Positions 36,525-46,013 of a stretch of DNA of 64,000 nt are shown here, piece by piece (position 1 is the first letter of the stretch; each line of letters starts with the position of its first letter). The notes below the pieces were generated by a model. That model was given only the letters and a program-made list of their open reading frames with translations, did no database searches and was not told the DNA's origin. The position numbers and the translations under genes were made by a program. Source of the DNA: Fen-1301 sp963786395 (GTDB lineage Bacteria > Bacteroidota > Ignavibacteria > Ignavibacteriales > Ignavibacteriaceae); the NCBI GenBank assembly GCA_963786395.1, contig CAWAZD010000005.1, forward strand, positions 1 through 64,000. The letters are read 5' to 3'.

Positions 36525-39458
36525 ATGCGCAAAATAATTTACTATTTAAGTATTTTTATTTTAGTGGCAACACTACTCAGTTCTAATATATGGGCTGCCG
36601 GGTCAAGTATATTCGGGATTATAAAAGATGCCAAAACAGGAGAATCCTTAATCGGAGCCAACATTGTTCTTCTTGGAACAAGTATGGGAGCATCTTCTGA
36701 TATGAATGGAAAATATGTGATCCCTAAAGTTGTTCCTGGAACCTACACTTTAAAAGTTTCTTATATAGGATATGACGAGATTAAAATAAAAGTAGTTGTT
36801 AACGAAGGTGATAATATTAATCAAGACCTTAAGTTAGATCCTGTTGGAATAATTGGACAGGAAATTGTTGTAACAGCACAGGCATATGGTCAAACCCAGG
36901 CAATAAACGAACAGCTTTCATCCAATCAGATTATTAATACAATATCTGCTGCTAAAATCCAGGAGCTACCGGATAACACGGTAGCAGAATCTGTCGGAAG
37001 ACTTCCCGGTATAAGTGTTTTAAGAAGCGGCGGTGAAGGTGATGAAGTTGTAATACGTGGTCTTGCTCCAAAGTATAATAAAATTACACTCGACGGTGTT
37101 GATATGTCTTCTTCCAATTCTTCTGATAGAAGTCAGGATTTGAGCATGATTTCTTCCAATATGCTTGAAGGCATCTCTGTTTCAAAATCAGTTACTGCAG
37201 ATATGGATGCTGAAGTTATAGGCGGTACCATTAACTTTCAGTTGCGTGAAGCAAAAATAAGGGAATCAACTTCTCCATTGGTTAATTTTCTTTTTCAGGG
37301 AAGTTATACGGGTTTATCCGATGCATATAATAAAACTAATAATTATAAATATGTAATCAGCGTTGAAAACAGGTATTTTGATAATTTATTTGGCGTTTTT
37401 GCACAGGCAGATATTGAAAGAAAAAACCTTACATCTAATGAGTATGGGGCTTCATTCGTTCATAAAGCTCTAAGTTATACTGATGTTGATCTTTATAGTT
37501 TTTCTCTTAATGATATCCCACGCGATAGACTTAGATACAACGGCGCCCTTGTTATGGATTATGTTATTCCTGATGGTAAATTAAAACTCACTAACTTCTT
37601 TAGCACTGGAACTACAGACGTTCAGACTCGTGGAGAAACTTACAACCTCACTGCTGGTGCTAATCAAAATCAACATCTTTACGACTTTAATTTTTCAAGT
37701 AGTAAGCTAAGTCAAATCTCAAATACATTTGAATATGAACAGCAGCTTCCGATCTTCCATGTAGTCGCGAAACTTTCTCATACATATTCAGAAACTCAGG
37801 ACCCGAATGACTGGGCTGTTGATTTCATTCAAACTTCTGCTGGTTTGAACAATTTCATAGGCATTGCGAATCTTAACCCGATTAATGTAGTAAATTCGGC
37901 TAATAATAATTTATCACAAACTTTTCTAAATACTATAACTACTAGCAGTAGTTTCTCAAGACAACGAGCATTATCCGCTTCTCTTGACCTGGATGCTGAT
38001 GTAAATATTAGCAACATAATTAGCGCTAATGTTAAATTTGGAGGTAAGTACAAGCACCAAACAAGATCATATGATTATGAAACTTATGATGGTCAGGGCT
38101 TATCGCTTGGAAGTGCCCGGGACGTTGACGATTTGCTAAGTGCCCATTTCGGGTTCCCTTCAACTCTGGGAACAAATATTCCTATCTCTTATTTCACTGA
38201 TCCGTCCTTCAGCTATGGTAAATTCCTAAAGGGTGATTATCCAATGGCCACTCCTTTAAATTATGGCATGCTTTCTACAGCAGTAGGTTTGCTTAGGAAC
38301 TTTGCACTTCAGAGCGGAGGAACAGTTTCTTTTGGAAGGGATATTTATTTATCTAATGCAAGTGATTATGAAGGATATGAAGATCAGAGTGCCGCATATG
38401 TGATGACAGTTGTTAATATTGGACCCGATATAACTATTATTCCGGGTGTCAGGTACCAAAACCTAAGGACAAATTACACAGCTCCTCATGACAAACAGCC
38501 CCCACTTGGATTTCAGAGTGATTCTCGCTACGATACCACCGTTTCAGAAAATCATGGATATTGGCTTCCCGATCTTTCTATAAGGTACAAAGTAACTTCG
38601 TGGTGCGATATTCGTCTTTCTTATTCTAATACAATTGCATATCCCGATTATCAGGCAATTTACCCGAGACTTAACGTGGGACTCAATGGTCAGATTAACT
38701 ATAATAATTATGACATGATTCCTTCTCGTTCACACAATTATGATGGTTATCTTTCCTTTTATGAAAACACAATAGGTTTATTTACAATAGGTGGATTTCT
38801 TAAACAAATCGATAATCTAATTTATCCGTGGTCATTTTTCGTTACGGGTAAAGATGTATTAAAATATTATCCATCAAGATTTATAAATGGTCCTTTACCC
38901 ACAACAGAACAAATAAATACTTTTGTTAATAATCCATACAGAGTAAATGACTATGGAATGGAGCTTGATTGGCAGACACACTTCTGGTATCTACCGGGAC
39001 CACTGTCCGGGTTGATTTTAAATGTGAACTATACACATATTTTCTCAAAAGCTGATTACCCATATCAAAAAAGTGTTTCAGCGGGTGGCCGTGGTGTTCC
39101 GCCGGTTTATACTGATACATCATTCAGCGATAAACTTCTTTACCAGCCAAATGATATTATCAACCTCTCTTTAGGGTTTGATTACAAAGGTTTTTCTGCC
39201 AGGGTATCTATGCTTACTCAAACTGAAATTTTTACAGGTCCAAATTTTTGGCCCCAATTAAGAGCCAGCACTTCCACTTATACTCGCTGGGATATGGCGA
39301 TTAAGCAGGAATTACCATGGTTCGGTATCCAGGTTTATGGCAATGTTAATAATCTTAACGGTGCACATGATGAAAGTGTTCTTCCAATTGTAAATATACC
39401 TCAAAACCGGGCTGACTATGGAATGACCGCTGATTTAGGTGCACGTATTAAGTTTTAA
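36525..39458 (+). CDS. TonB-dependent receptor with N-terminal regulatory-like domain, no SusD
   Basis: A 977-residue outer-membrane receptor. Signal peptide (MRKIIYYLSIFILVATLL to IWAAG), then a CarboxypepD_reg-like domain (IFGIIKDAKTGESLIGANIV), a plug domain with IQELPDNTVAESVGRLPGIS and VVIRGLAPKYNKITLDGVDM, and a long barrel ending in LGARIKF. The plug wording (SVSKSVTADMDAEVIGGTI) resembles the TonB-Xanth-Caul family (TIGR01782), often tied to chitin/GlcNAc use in Proteobacteria, rather than SusC. No susD-like gene follows. I start at 36525, where GGAGA lies upstream and the signal peptide begins; a start at 36468 would overlap the kinase stop. It probably imports chitin oligomers. Confidence 0.85.
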   Translation: MRKIIYYLSIFILVATLLSSNIWAAGSSIFGIIKDAKTGESLIGANIVLLGTSMGASSDMNGKYVIPKVVPGTYTLKVSYIGYDEIKIKVVVNEGDNINQDLKLDPVGIIGQEIVVTAQAYGQTQAINEQLSSNQIINTISAAKIQELPDNTVAESVGRLPGISVLRSGGEGDEVVIRGLAPKYNKITLDGVDMSSSNSSDRSQDLSMISSNMLEGISVSKSVTADMDAEVIGGTINFQLREAKIRESTSPLVNFLFQGSYTGLSDAYNKTNNYKYVISVENRYFDNLFGVFAQADIERKNLTSNEYGASFVHKALSYTDVDLYSFSLNDIPRDRLRYNGALVMDYVIPDGKLKLTNFFSTGTTDVQTRGETYNLTAGANQNQHLYDFNFSSSKLSQISNTFEYEQQLPIFHVVAKLSHTYSETQDPNDWAVDFIQTSAGLNNFIGIANLNPINVVNSANNNLSQTFLNTITTSSSFSRQRALSASLDLDADVNISNIISANVKFGGKYKHQTRSYDYETYDGQGLSLGSARDVDDLLSAHFGFPSTLGTNIPISYFTDPSFSYGKFLKGDYPMATPLNYGMLSTAVGLLRNFALQSGGTVSFGRDIYLSNASDYEGYEDQSAAYVMTVVNIGPDITIIPGVRYQNLRTNYTAPHDKQPPLGFQSDSRYDTTVSENHGYWLPDLSIRYKVTSWCDIRLSYSNTIAYPDYQAIYPRLNVGLNGQINYNNYDMIPSRSHNYDGYLSFYENTIGLFTIGGFLKQIDNLIYPWSFFVTGKDVLKYYPSRFINGPLPTTEQINTFVNNPYRVNDYGMELDWQTHFWYLPGPLSGLILNVNYTHIFSKADYPYQKSVSAGGRGVPPVYTDTSFSDKLLYQPNDIINLSLGFDYKGFSARVSMLTQTEIFTGPNFWPQLRASTSTYTRWDMAIKQELPWFGIQVYGNVNNLNGAHDESVLPIVNIPQNRADYGMTADLGARIKF

Positions 39459-39633
39459 TTAAATGAATTTGATAATAAATAAAATATTATTTGTCTGTTA
39501 TTTAAAAGAGAGTAAGGAGGTGACTGCATATTCTCTGAACAGGATAGCTCATTATCCTGTATTTCATAAATTTTCTGATCTGAAAGAAATAGTAACTTAA
39601 TTTCTAATTAAACAAAATGAAAGGAGTCCGTCT

Positions 39634-41364
39634 ATGAAAAGAAATTTCTTAACAGTTGTTCTGGTTACTTTGGTAGCTCTCTTAACTTTATCAAGTAAGA
39701 TGTTTGCAGCAGACACTCTTGTGGTTTTTGCTTCAGGTCCTTCACTCGATAAAGTTATTAACAGCGACACTACCTCAACCGGCGCTCAAAAACATGTTTA
39801 TAAGCTTGTATCTCTAGATACAACTTATATATTTGATGGAGCTATTACAGCTAAGCACGATTTGACCGTTATCGGCCAGCTTGGAAGTAATGGCAGACCT
39901 CCATGTATACAACCTGATGTTCTTCCTGATAATTCTATACCGGCTACTTTGTTCACAATGGTTGGGAATAATTCAGTTGGAACGTTTGAGAATTTGTATC
40001 TAATGGGATTATCTGTAAATGGTTCCCCAACACCCGGAACATTAGGTATAGCACTTCAGGTTTCCGGAGATTATATCAAGATTCACATTAATAACTGCGT
40101 ATTCGAAGAATGGCGTGCTTTCGCTATCGGGTATAATGGTCAATGGGATGATTTCTTTATTTATAATTCAAAATTCAGAAATACTGTCGATCCTACCCAA
40201 CAGTATGAAGGTGAAGTTCTAAGAAATGAATATCCAGGTGCTGCATATACAGATTCAATTGTAATGAAATACAATACTATATTTTGCGTTAATTGTTACG
40301 CTGCTGGCCCTGTTACCAAGTATTATGAGAAATATTTTGAATTTTCACATAACAGTGTTATTTATTCATTTAAGAATCCGTTCTTCATTTTTAACGTAAC
40401 CGATGCAAAAATAAATGATAACCTTTTTTATAATGCATGGCTTGGCGGAATTTCCAGAACAGAATACCCATGGTGGGATCAATTATGGTCACCAGAGGTT
40501 GGTTCTATAATTGATATGGATTCGTTAAGTGTTGCAACAGATTCAGTATTTGACGCAGCCGATTATGGTAAATCTGATTTTAGAGCCCTTGCGGAAGCCA
40601 AGAGAAATGTTGAAGTAAAAAACAACGTGTGTTTCTGGCCTGCTTCAGTAACTAGTTTCTGGAAATCATGGAACGACACAGCTACAGTTGATTCAATTTA
40701 TACACCTACATGGATGAATAAAAGAACAACAGCTATGTTCACAAACCCTACGGGATTTCCGGGATTTGTAGCTACCGGTAACCAGGCTGTGGATCCGGGT
40801 TTTGGAGCTTCAATTGTTAATATCCTTACAACTTCAAGCAGCTCAAATAATGTTAGCTTCTGGGATTATTTCAGGACTATGAGAACCTCAACCCCATCAA
40901 CCACTATCTGGGGTTATAAAGATCAAACTGTTACTCCTGGAATCTGGGTTCCTAATTGGCCATTACCGGAAGCTACAGATATGATGTATTCAAACACTTC
41001 ATTGAAAACTGGAGCTACTGACGGAAGACCAATCGGCGATCCTTATTGGTTTACCGGTGCTTCAACTGGTGTAAAGGATGCTAATAATTTGACTCCAAAT
41101 CAGTTCAATCTCTTTGAAGCTTATCCTAATCCATTCAATCCATCTACAACTATAAAATTCAACTTATCTAAATCTGGTAATGTAGTTCTTAGAATTTATA
41201 ATGTTATGGGTCAATTGGTTAAGACAGTTATCAACAATGAATATAGAACTGCTGGCGAATTTAGTTATAGTGTAAAATTAGATAATTTCTCAAGTGGTGT
41301 TTATTTCTATAATCTTACCCAGGGAGATTTATCTGTTACAAAGAAAATGGTACTTTTAAAGTAA
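39634..41364 (+). CDS. T9SS-exported surface protein of chitin locus, beta-helix-like
   Basis: A 576-residue protein. Signal peptide (to SKMFAADT), a ~400-residue body, and a type A T9SS sorting domain at the end (FEAYPNPFNPSTTIKFNLS, then SSGVYFYNLTQGDLSVTKKM). The body contains repeated short strands ending in Asn/Gly turns (INNCVFEEWRAFAIGYN, FFIYNSKFRNT, KINDNLFYNAWLGGIS), which suggests a right-handed parallel beta-helix. It is close in style to the DUF4957/DUF5123 proteins of Bacteroidota sugar loci, but I cannot name the family firmly. A GGAG site precedes the ATG. Directly after the receptor, it could be a surface glycan binder that replaces SusD. Confidence 0.72.
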   Translation: MKRNFLTVVLVTLVALLTLSSKMFAADTLVVFASGPSLDKVINSDTTSTGAQKHVYKLVSLDTTYIFDGAITAKHDLTVIGQLGSNGRPPCIQPDVLPDNSIPATLFTMVGNNSVGTFENLYLMGLSVNGSPTPGTLGIALQVSGDYIKIHINNCVFEEWRAFAIGYNGQWDDFFIYNSKFRNTVDPTQQYEGEVLRNEYPGAAYTDSIVMKYNTIFCVNCYAAGPVTKYYEKYFEFSHNSVIYSFKNPFFIFNVTDAKINDNLFYNAWLGGISRTEYPWWDQLWSPEVGSIIDMDSLSVATDSVFDAADYGKSDFRALAEAKRNVEVKNNVCFWPASVTSFWKSWNDTATVDSIYTPTWMNKRTTAMFTNPTGFPGFVATGNQAVDPGFGASIVNILTTSSSSNNVSFWDYFRTMRTSTPSTTIWGYKDQTVTPGIWVPNWPLPEATDMMYSNTSLKTGATDGRPIGDPYWFTGASTGVKDANNLTPNQFNLFEAYPNPFNPSTTIKFNLSKSGNVVLRIYNVMGQLVKTVINNEYRTAGEFSYSVKLDNFSSGVYFYNLTQGDLSVTKKMVLLK

Positions 41365-41393
41365 TGTTCGTTCCTTAGATCCCCTAATAGAGT

Positions 41394-41426
41394 CAGGGCT
41401 GTCAACGATGGCAGCCCTGTTTATTT
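41394..41426 (+). terminator. Internal hairpin terminator or attenuator
   Basis: CAGGGCTG (41394-41401) pairs with CAGCCCTG (41412-41419) over a ten-base loop and is followed by TTTATTT. It stands between the surface protein and the chitinase gene, both on the plus strand, so it may terminate partially and set expression levels along the operon. Confidence 0.65.
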
Positions 41427-41470
41427 AAATAACATTTTTAAACTGCCTATCTGATAGTAAGGATTTACAA

Positions 41471-42853
41471 TTGTCTCTAAAAAAAATATTAAGTAAAATT
41501 GAATATGTTTCTGTTTTGCTGCAAGTCTTGTTTTTTTTTGCATTGACAACTTCTTCTTTTTCACAACTAAAAGTAGTCGGTTTCTATAAAAGCTGGACAA
41601 GCACTCCAGCTCCTGACCAAATTGAATTTCAGAACCTAACACATATTATTCAGGCTTTTGCGTGGCCTAATGCTGATGGAACAATTGGTATGACTTCAGG
41701 AATTCCTGACACTTCTTTAATCAGATTAGCTCATGCTGCAAATAAAAAAATTTTAGTTTCTTTTGGTGGTGTAAGTAATTCAAACGGTTTTGCTCCAATG
41801 ACAGCAGATTCTGCTCTACGTGCAAAATTCATTACAAATGTTGTAAACTTTTTAACAACATATAATTATGATGGCATTGATCTCGATTGGGAATATCCAA
41901 CTTTCAGACAAAGTGGTTCGTATACTCAATTAGTTGTTGAACTAAGACAAAGATTTAATTCTTTAAAACTCCCGGATTTGTTAATATCATTGGATGCCCC
42001 TGCAACACCGACAAGCGGCCAGTTATTTCAGTACCAAAATTTAATTGATTACATTGATTGGTTTTCAATTATGTCCTATGATTTTTATGGATCATGGTCT
42101 ACACGTTCCGGACATAATGCCCCGTTATACCAATCTCCCCTCGATAACATCGGTTCAGTATATAACTCTGTCCAGTATATGCTCATAACAAGAAATATCC
42201 CTTCTAACAAATTACTTATCGGTATACCATTCTATGGGAAAGAATTTAACGCTTCCGGTTTATATCAACCTTGCTCGGGAGCTGTTCCTGAACTAACTTA
42301 TGCGGATGTTATAAATACTGTTTCCTCACCAGGATGGACTTATTTCTGGGACTCTGTTTCTGCCGTACCTTACTATGTTAACAGTAGTGCAAATAAATTT
42401 ATTACATTTGATGATACTACGTCAGTCAGATTAAAAACAGAATTCAGTATTTCTAAAAATCTGGGAGGAGTGATGATTTGGGCTCTTGATCAGGATTTAG
42501 TAAATACCACCCAGCCGCTGCTAGAATCAATCGGTAAAACCGTCAAAAATAATCCAGTCCTTATACAAGACCATGCGGCTCCAGTTGCAAACACTTTTAC
42601 ACTTTATGAAAATTACCCCAATCCATTTAACCCATCAACTACTATTAAGTTTTCTCTTGAAGAATATTCAGGCGTGAAATTAATAATATATGATGTCATG
42701 GGAAGGGAATTACAAATTCTGATAAATCAACCTTTAAAAGCGGGTGATCATTCAGTAAGTTTTGATGGAAGTAAATTATCCTCCGGTATTTATTTCTATG
42801 TTTTAACTTCTGGATCCCAAAGCATCAGTAAAAAAATGATATTACTAAAGTAA
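41471..42853 (+). CDS. GH18 chitinase with T9SS sorting domain
   Basis: A 460-residue glycoside hydrolase. The signal peptide (LQVLFFFALTTSSFSQ) is followed by the GH18 TIM barrel: KILVSFGGVS (SxGG motif), YDGIDLDWEYPTF with the catalytic DxxDxDxE Glu, WFSIMSYDFYG and a late GGVMIWALDQD. The C-terminal ~80 residues are a T9SS sorting domain (YENYPNPFNPSTTIKFSLE to MILLK), so the enzyme should be released or anchored outside the cell. The start appears to be TTG at 41471 with AAGGA nine bases upstream. No chitin-binding module is seen. It should cut chitin or soluble oligomers; processivity cannot be judged. Confidence 0.88.
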   Translation: MSLKKILSKIEYVSVLLQVLFFFALTTSSFSQLKVVGFYKSWTSTPAPDQIEFQNLTHIIQAFAWPNADGTIGMTSGIPDTSLIRLAHAANKKILVSFGGVSNSNGFAPMTADSALRAKFITNVVNFLTTYNYDGIDLDWEYPTFRQSGSYTQLVVELRQRFNSLKLPDLLISLDAPATPTSGQLFQYQNLIDYIDWFSIMSYDFYGSWSTRSGHNAPLYQSPLDNIGSVYNSVQYMLITRNIPSNKLLIGIPFYGKEFNASGLYQPCSGAVPELTYADVINTVSSPGWTYFWDSVSAVPYYVNSSANKFITFDDTTSVRLKTEFSISKNLGGVMIWALDQDLVNTTQPLLESIGKTVKNNPVLIQDHAAPVANTFTLYENYPNPFNPSTTIKFSLEEYSGVKLIIYDVMGRELQILINQPLKAGDHSVSFDGSKLSSGIYFYVLTSGSQSISKKMILLK

Positions 42854-42868
42854 AAGAGAAACAAGTAT

Positions 42869-44647
42869 ATGCAGCTAAATTATATTGATTGGATTGTAAT
42901 AGCTCTCTACTTCTTGTTTAACCTTGGGGTTGGATTCTATTTAAGAAGACGTGCAACTCAAAGTGTTAGTGATTTTTTTATTTCGGGTAGAAACGTTTCC
43001 TGGTGGCTCGCCGGTACTTCAATGGTGGCAACTACTTTTGCTGCCGATACTCCTCTCGTGGTCTCGGGACTTGTTGCCCGTAATGGAATAGCCGGTAACT
43101 GGATTTGGTGGAGTATGGCTTTCAGCGGAATACTAACAGTCTTCTTCTATGCAAAACTTTGGCGGCGCGCAGGCGTGCTTACCGATGTTGAATTTGCCGA
43201 GATTCGTTATAGTGGTAAACCAGCAGCTTTCCTTAGAGTATTTCGAGCCGGTTATTTGGGGCTGGTTGTAAACCTTATTATCATGGGCTGGGTAAACCTC
43301 GCTATTGTAAAAATCATGATGATTGTTTTAGGAGTTACTAAAATCGAAGCTCTCGTTATAGCAATAGGCATTATGTTTATTACAGCCTCAATTTCAACGC
43401 TATCCGGTTTGTGGGGTGTTTTATGGACAGACCTATTCCAATTTATCTTAAAAATGGGGATGGTTATTTTACTTGCTGTATTTGCTGTTAATGCTACAGG
43501 TGGCATGGATAATTTAATTTATCAGCTACATGCAATTGATAAATCTCGTTCTTCGTCCAGCTCAATTCTTGCCCTAGTGCCTGATCTTAATTCCACCTGG
43601 ATGCCCATGATTACTTTTTTTGTTTTTATAGCTGTTAACTGGTGGGCTTCATGGTATCCCGGGGCTGAGCCGGGCGGCGGTGGTTATGTTGCTCAAAGAA
43701 TATTCAGTGCTAAAAATGAAAAGCATTCTCTTCTTGCAACATTATGGTTCAACATAGCTCATTATGCAATCCGCCCCTGGCCATGGATCATTGTTGCCCT
43801 TGTTGCCGTTGTCCGCTTTCAGCAAGACCCTAAATTTTTAGCTGATCCGGAAACAGGTTATATAAGAGTATTAGTTTCTGATTTGCCGGTTTATCTCAGA
43901 GGATTAATGATTGCTGCATTTGCGGCTGCCTATATGTCCACTATTGGAACTCAACTCAATTGGGGCGCCAGTTATTTGGTTAATGATATTTACAAACGAT
44001 ATGTTAAAAGTAAACCGGAAAAACATTATGTAAATACTTCTCAGATTATTACAATGATTCTTATGCTTTTATCTGCAGTTGTTACATTTTATATGGACTC
44101 AATTGCAGGTGCTTGGCAGGCATTGATTGCAATCGGAGCCGGAACTGGTCTTGTTTATATTTTAAGATGGTTCTGGTGGCGAATAAATGCTTGGAGTGAA
44201 ATCTCCGCAATGATAGCCGCCTTTACTGTTTCAATGGTTCTTCAATTTGTTTTTCATCTCGATGAAAGCAAACCCGTTGAGTTTGCCTGGCTACTTTTGA
44301 TTACAGTTGCATTCACTACAACAATATGGATCGCTGTTACACTTCTTACAAAACCTGAACCTGAAGAAAAACTTTTAGCTTTCTACAGAAGAGTCCGTCC
44401 TAATTCAAGGTTTTGGGGTAAAATACCAAAATTAGCGACTGATATTCCGCCTGTTAGAGATGGAATCCTAAACTTGATAAATTGGATCTGTGGAGTAGGA
44501 ATGATTTATTCTTTCCTTTTTGGTATTGGCCAAATCTTAATCGGTAGTACTCCCCTCGGCATTTGTTTCATCGTTGCAGGTTTTATTTTTGGCGGTATAA
44601 TCTTCTATCAGATGAATAAACGAGGATGGGAAATCCTAAGTAATTAA
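42869..44647 (+). CDS. Sodium:solute symporter (SSS family)
   Basis: A 592-residue protein with about fourteen hydrophobic helices. The start DWIVIALYFLFNLGVGFYLR and the FISGRNVSWWLAGTSMVATT segment are SSS-family hallmarks; FAAAYMSTIGTQLNWGASYL matches the sodium-site helix region. It lies 15 bases after the chitinase gene. In sugar loci of this phylum such symporters bring mono- or disaccharides across the inner membrane, so GlcNAc or chitobiose is the expected cargo. A second transporter follows immediately, so the two may divide monomer and dimer import. Confidence 0.85.
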   Translation: MQLNYIDWIVIALYFLFNLGVGFYLRRRATQSVSDFFISGRNVSWWLAGTSMVATTFAADTPLVVSGLVARNGIAGNWIWWSMAFSGILTVFFYAKLWRRAGVLTDVEFAEIRYSGKPAAFLRVFRAGYLGLVVNLIIMGWVNLAIVKIMMIVLGVTKIEALVIAIGIMFITASISTLSGLWGVLWTDLFQFILKMGMVILLAVFAVNATGGMDNLIYQLHAIDKSRSSSSSILALVPDLNSTWMPMITFFVFIAVNWWASWYPGAEPGGGGYVAQRIFSAKNEKHSLLATLWFNIAHYAIRPWPWIIVALVAVVRFQQDPKFLADPETGYIRVLVSDLPVYLRGLMIAAFAAAYMSTIGTQLNWGASYLVNDIYKRYVKSKPEKHYVNTSQIITMILMLLSAVVTFYMDSIAGAWQALIAIGAGTGLVYILRWFWWRINAWSEISAMIAAFTVSMVLQFVFHLDESKPVEFAWLLLITVAFTTTIWIAVTLLTKPEPEEKLLAFYRRVRPNSRFWGKIPKLATDIPPVRDGILNLINWICGVGMIYSFLFGIGQILIGSTPLGICFIVAGFIFGGIIFYQMNKRGWEILSN

Positions 44648-44681
44648 AAATAAAACTTAAATAATTTATTAAGGCTGAAAC

Positions 44682-45979
44682 ATGGTAGATAAAATATTGA
44701 AAAAAGTTCACCCCGGATTTTGGGTCCCCACATTATATTTTGCAGAAGGATTACCTTTTGTTACTATAAATGTGGTTGTGGTGTTGATGTATAAAGCCAT
44801 GAAAATTTCAGATGCACAGATTACATTATTTACTACACTCGTAATACTACCCTGGACTCTGAAACCATTATGGGGTCCCTTACTTGAGATGTTTAAGACA
44901 AAAAAGTATTTTGTTATAGCTACCCAGTTTATCGGCGGAATAACTTTTGGTTTATTGGCTTTGTCTCTGAACCTTAATAATTTCTTCGGATATTCAATTT
45001 CCTTACTGGCAATAATTGCTTTTATGGGAGCTACTCATGATATAGCTGCCGATGGAGTTTATATAAATGCACTAACAGAAAAAGAACAAGCTGAATATGT
45101 CGGTTGGCAGGGGGCATTTTATAATGTTGCAAAAGTTCTTTGTATGGGTGGTTTTGTTTTTGTTGCAGGAGAATTGGAAAAATCTGTCGGGATATTTCCT
45201 GCCTGGATGATAGTAATGGGTATCTTCGGTTTGATTTTAGTTACTCTGAGTTTATATCATTCTAAAATGCTCCCTGTTGGAGGGGCTACTGAAGGTGTTA
45301 AATCTGTCAGGGAAGCATTCTCCACTTTTGCAGATGTTGTTAAAACATTTTTTGAAAAGAAACATATCGCATGGGCTATTACTTTTATTATACTTTATAG
45401 ATTTGCCGAAGGGCAGGCAATGAAGATCGTTCCCTTGTTTCTTAAAGCTGATCGTGCCTCCGGAGGTCTTGGCTTGAAACGTCTCAGATAGGAATTATAT
45501 ATGGAGTTTTCCCTCCTGCAGCCTTCATTATTGGTTCTATTTTAGCCGGTTATTTTGTCGCTAAACGCGGATTAAAGAAATCTCTCTTTATCCTATGCTG
45601 TTTCTTTAATATTCCATTTGCGGTTTATGCATTCCTTGCATTTACTGTACCTACAAGTTTATATACAATTGGTACTGCTGTTGTAGTTGAATATTTTGGC
45701 TATGGATTCGGTTTTGTCGGGCTGACATTATATATGATGCAGCAGATTGCTCCGGGCAAATATAAAATGGCACACTATGCTTTTGCCACAGGAGTTATGA
45801 ATTTGGGTCTAATGATTCCTTCTGCTCTAAGTGGACTCGTAAGCGATTATTTAGGATACCGGACATTTTTCATGTGGGTAATGATTTCAACTATTCCGTC
45901 TTTCCTGGTCGCATTACTTGTACCGTTTAGACATATTGAAAGTGAAACTGTTCCGCAAGAAATTGCTGAACATGTATAA
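44682..45979 (+). CDS. AmpG-like MFS transporter, one frameshift
   Basis: About 432 residues across one frame change, with about twelve hydrophobic helices. The opening VPTLYFAEGLPFVTINVVVV and the GATHDIAADGVYINAL motif are typical of AmpG/PAT-type MFS carriers, which import GlcNAc-anhMurNAc or related sugars. The first frame stops at 45489-45491 after GGLGLKRLR; dropping back one base near 45476 gives TSQIGIIYGVFPPAAFIIGS and runs to 45979 without further breaks. AAGG precedes the ATG. In this locus the likely cargo is chitobiose or longer oligomers destined for the phosphorylase encoded next. A single missing base (GGAAACG read as GAAACG) explains the break. Confidence 0.75.
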
Positions 45980-46013
45980 ACAAATTAAATAGTTTTTAGT
46001 AAGGAGATTCTAA

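Noticed and set aside
39540..39559. CAGGATA/TATCCTG hairpin between receptor and surface protein genes, considered as terminator
   Set aside because: Only seven pairs and no T-run after it; the genes it separates appear to belong to one operon.
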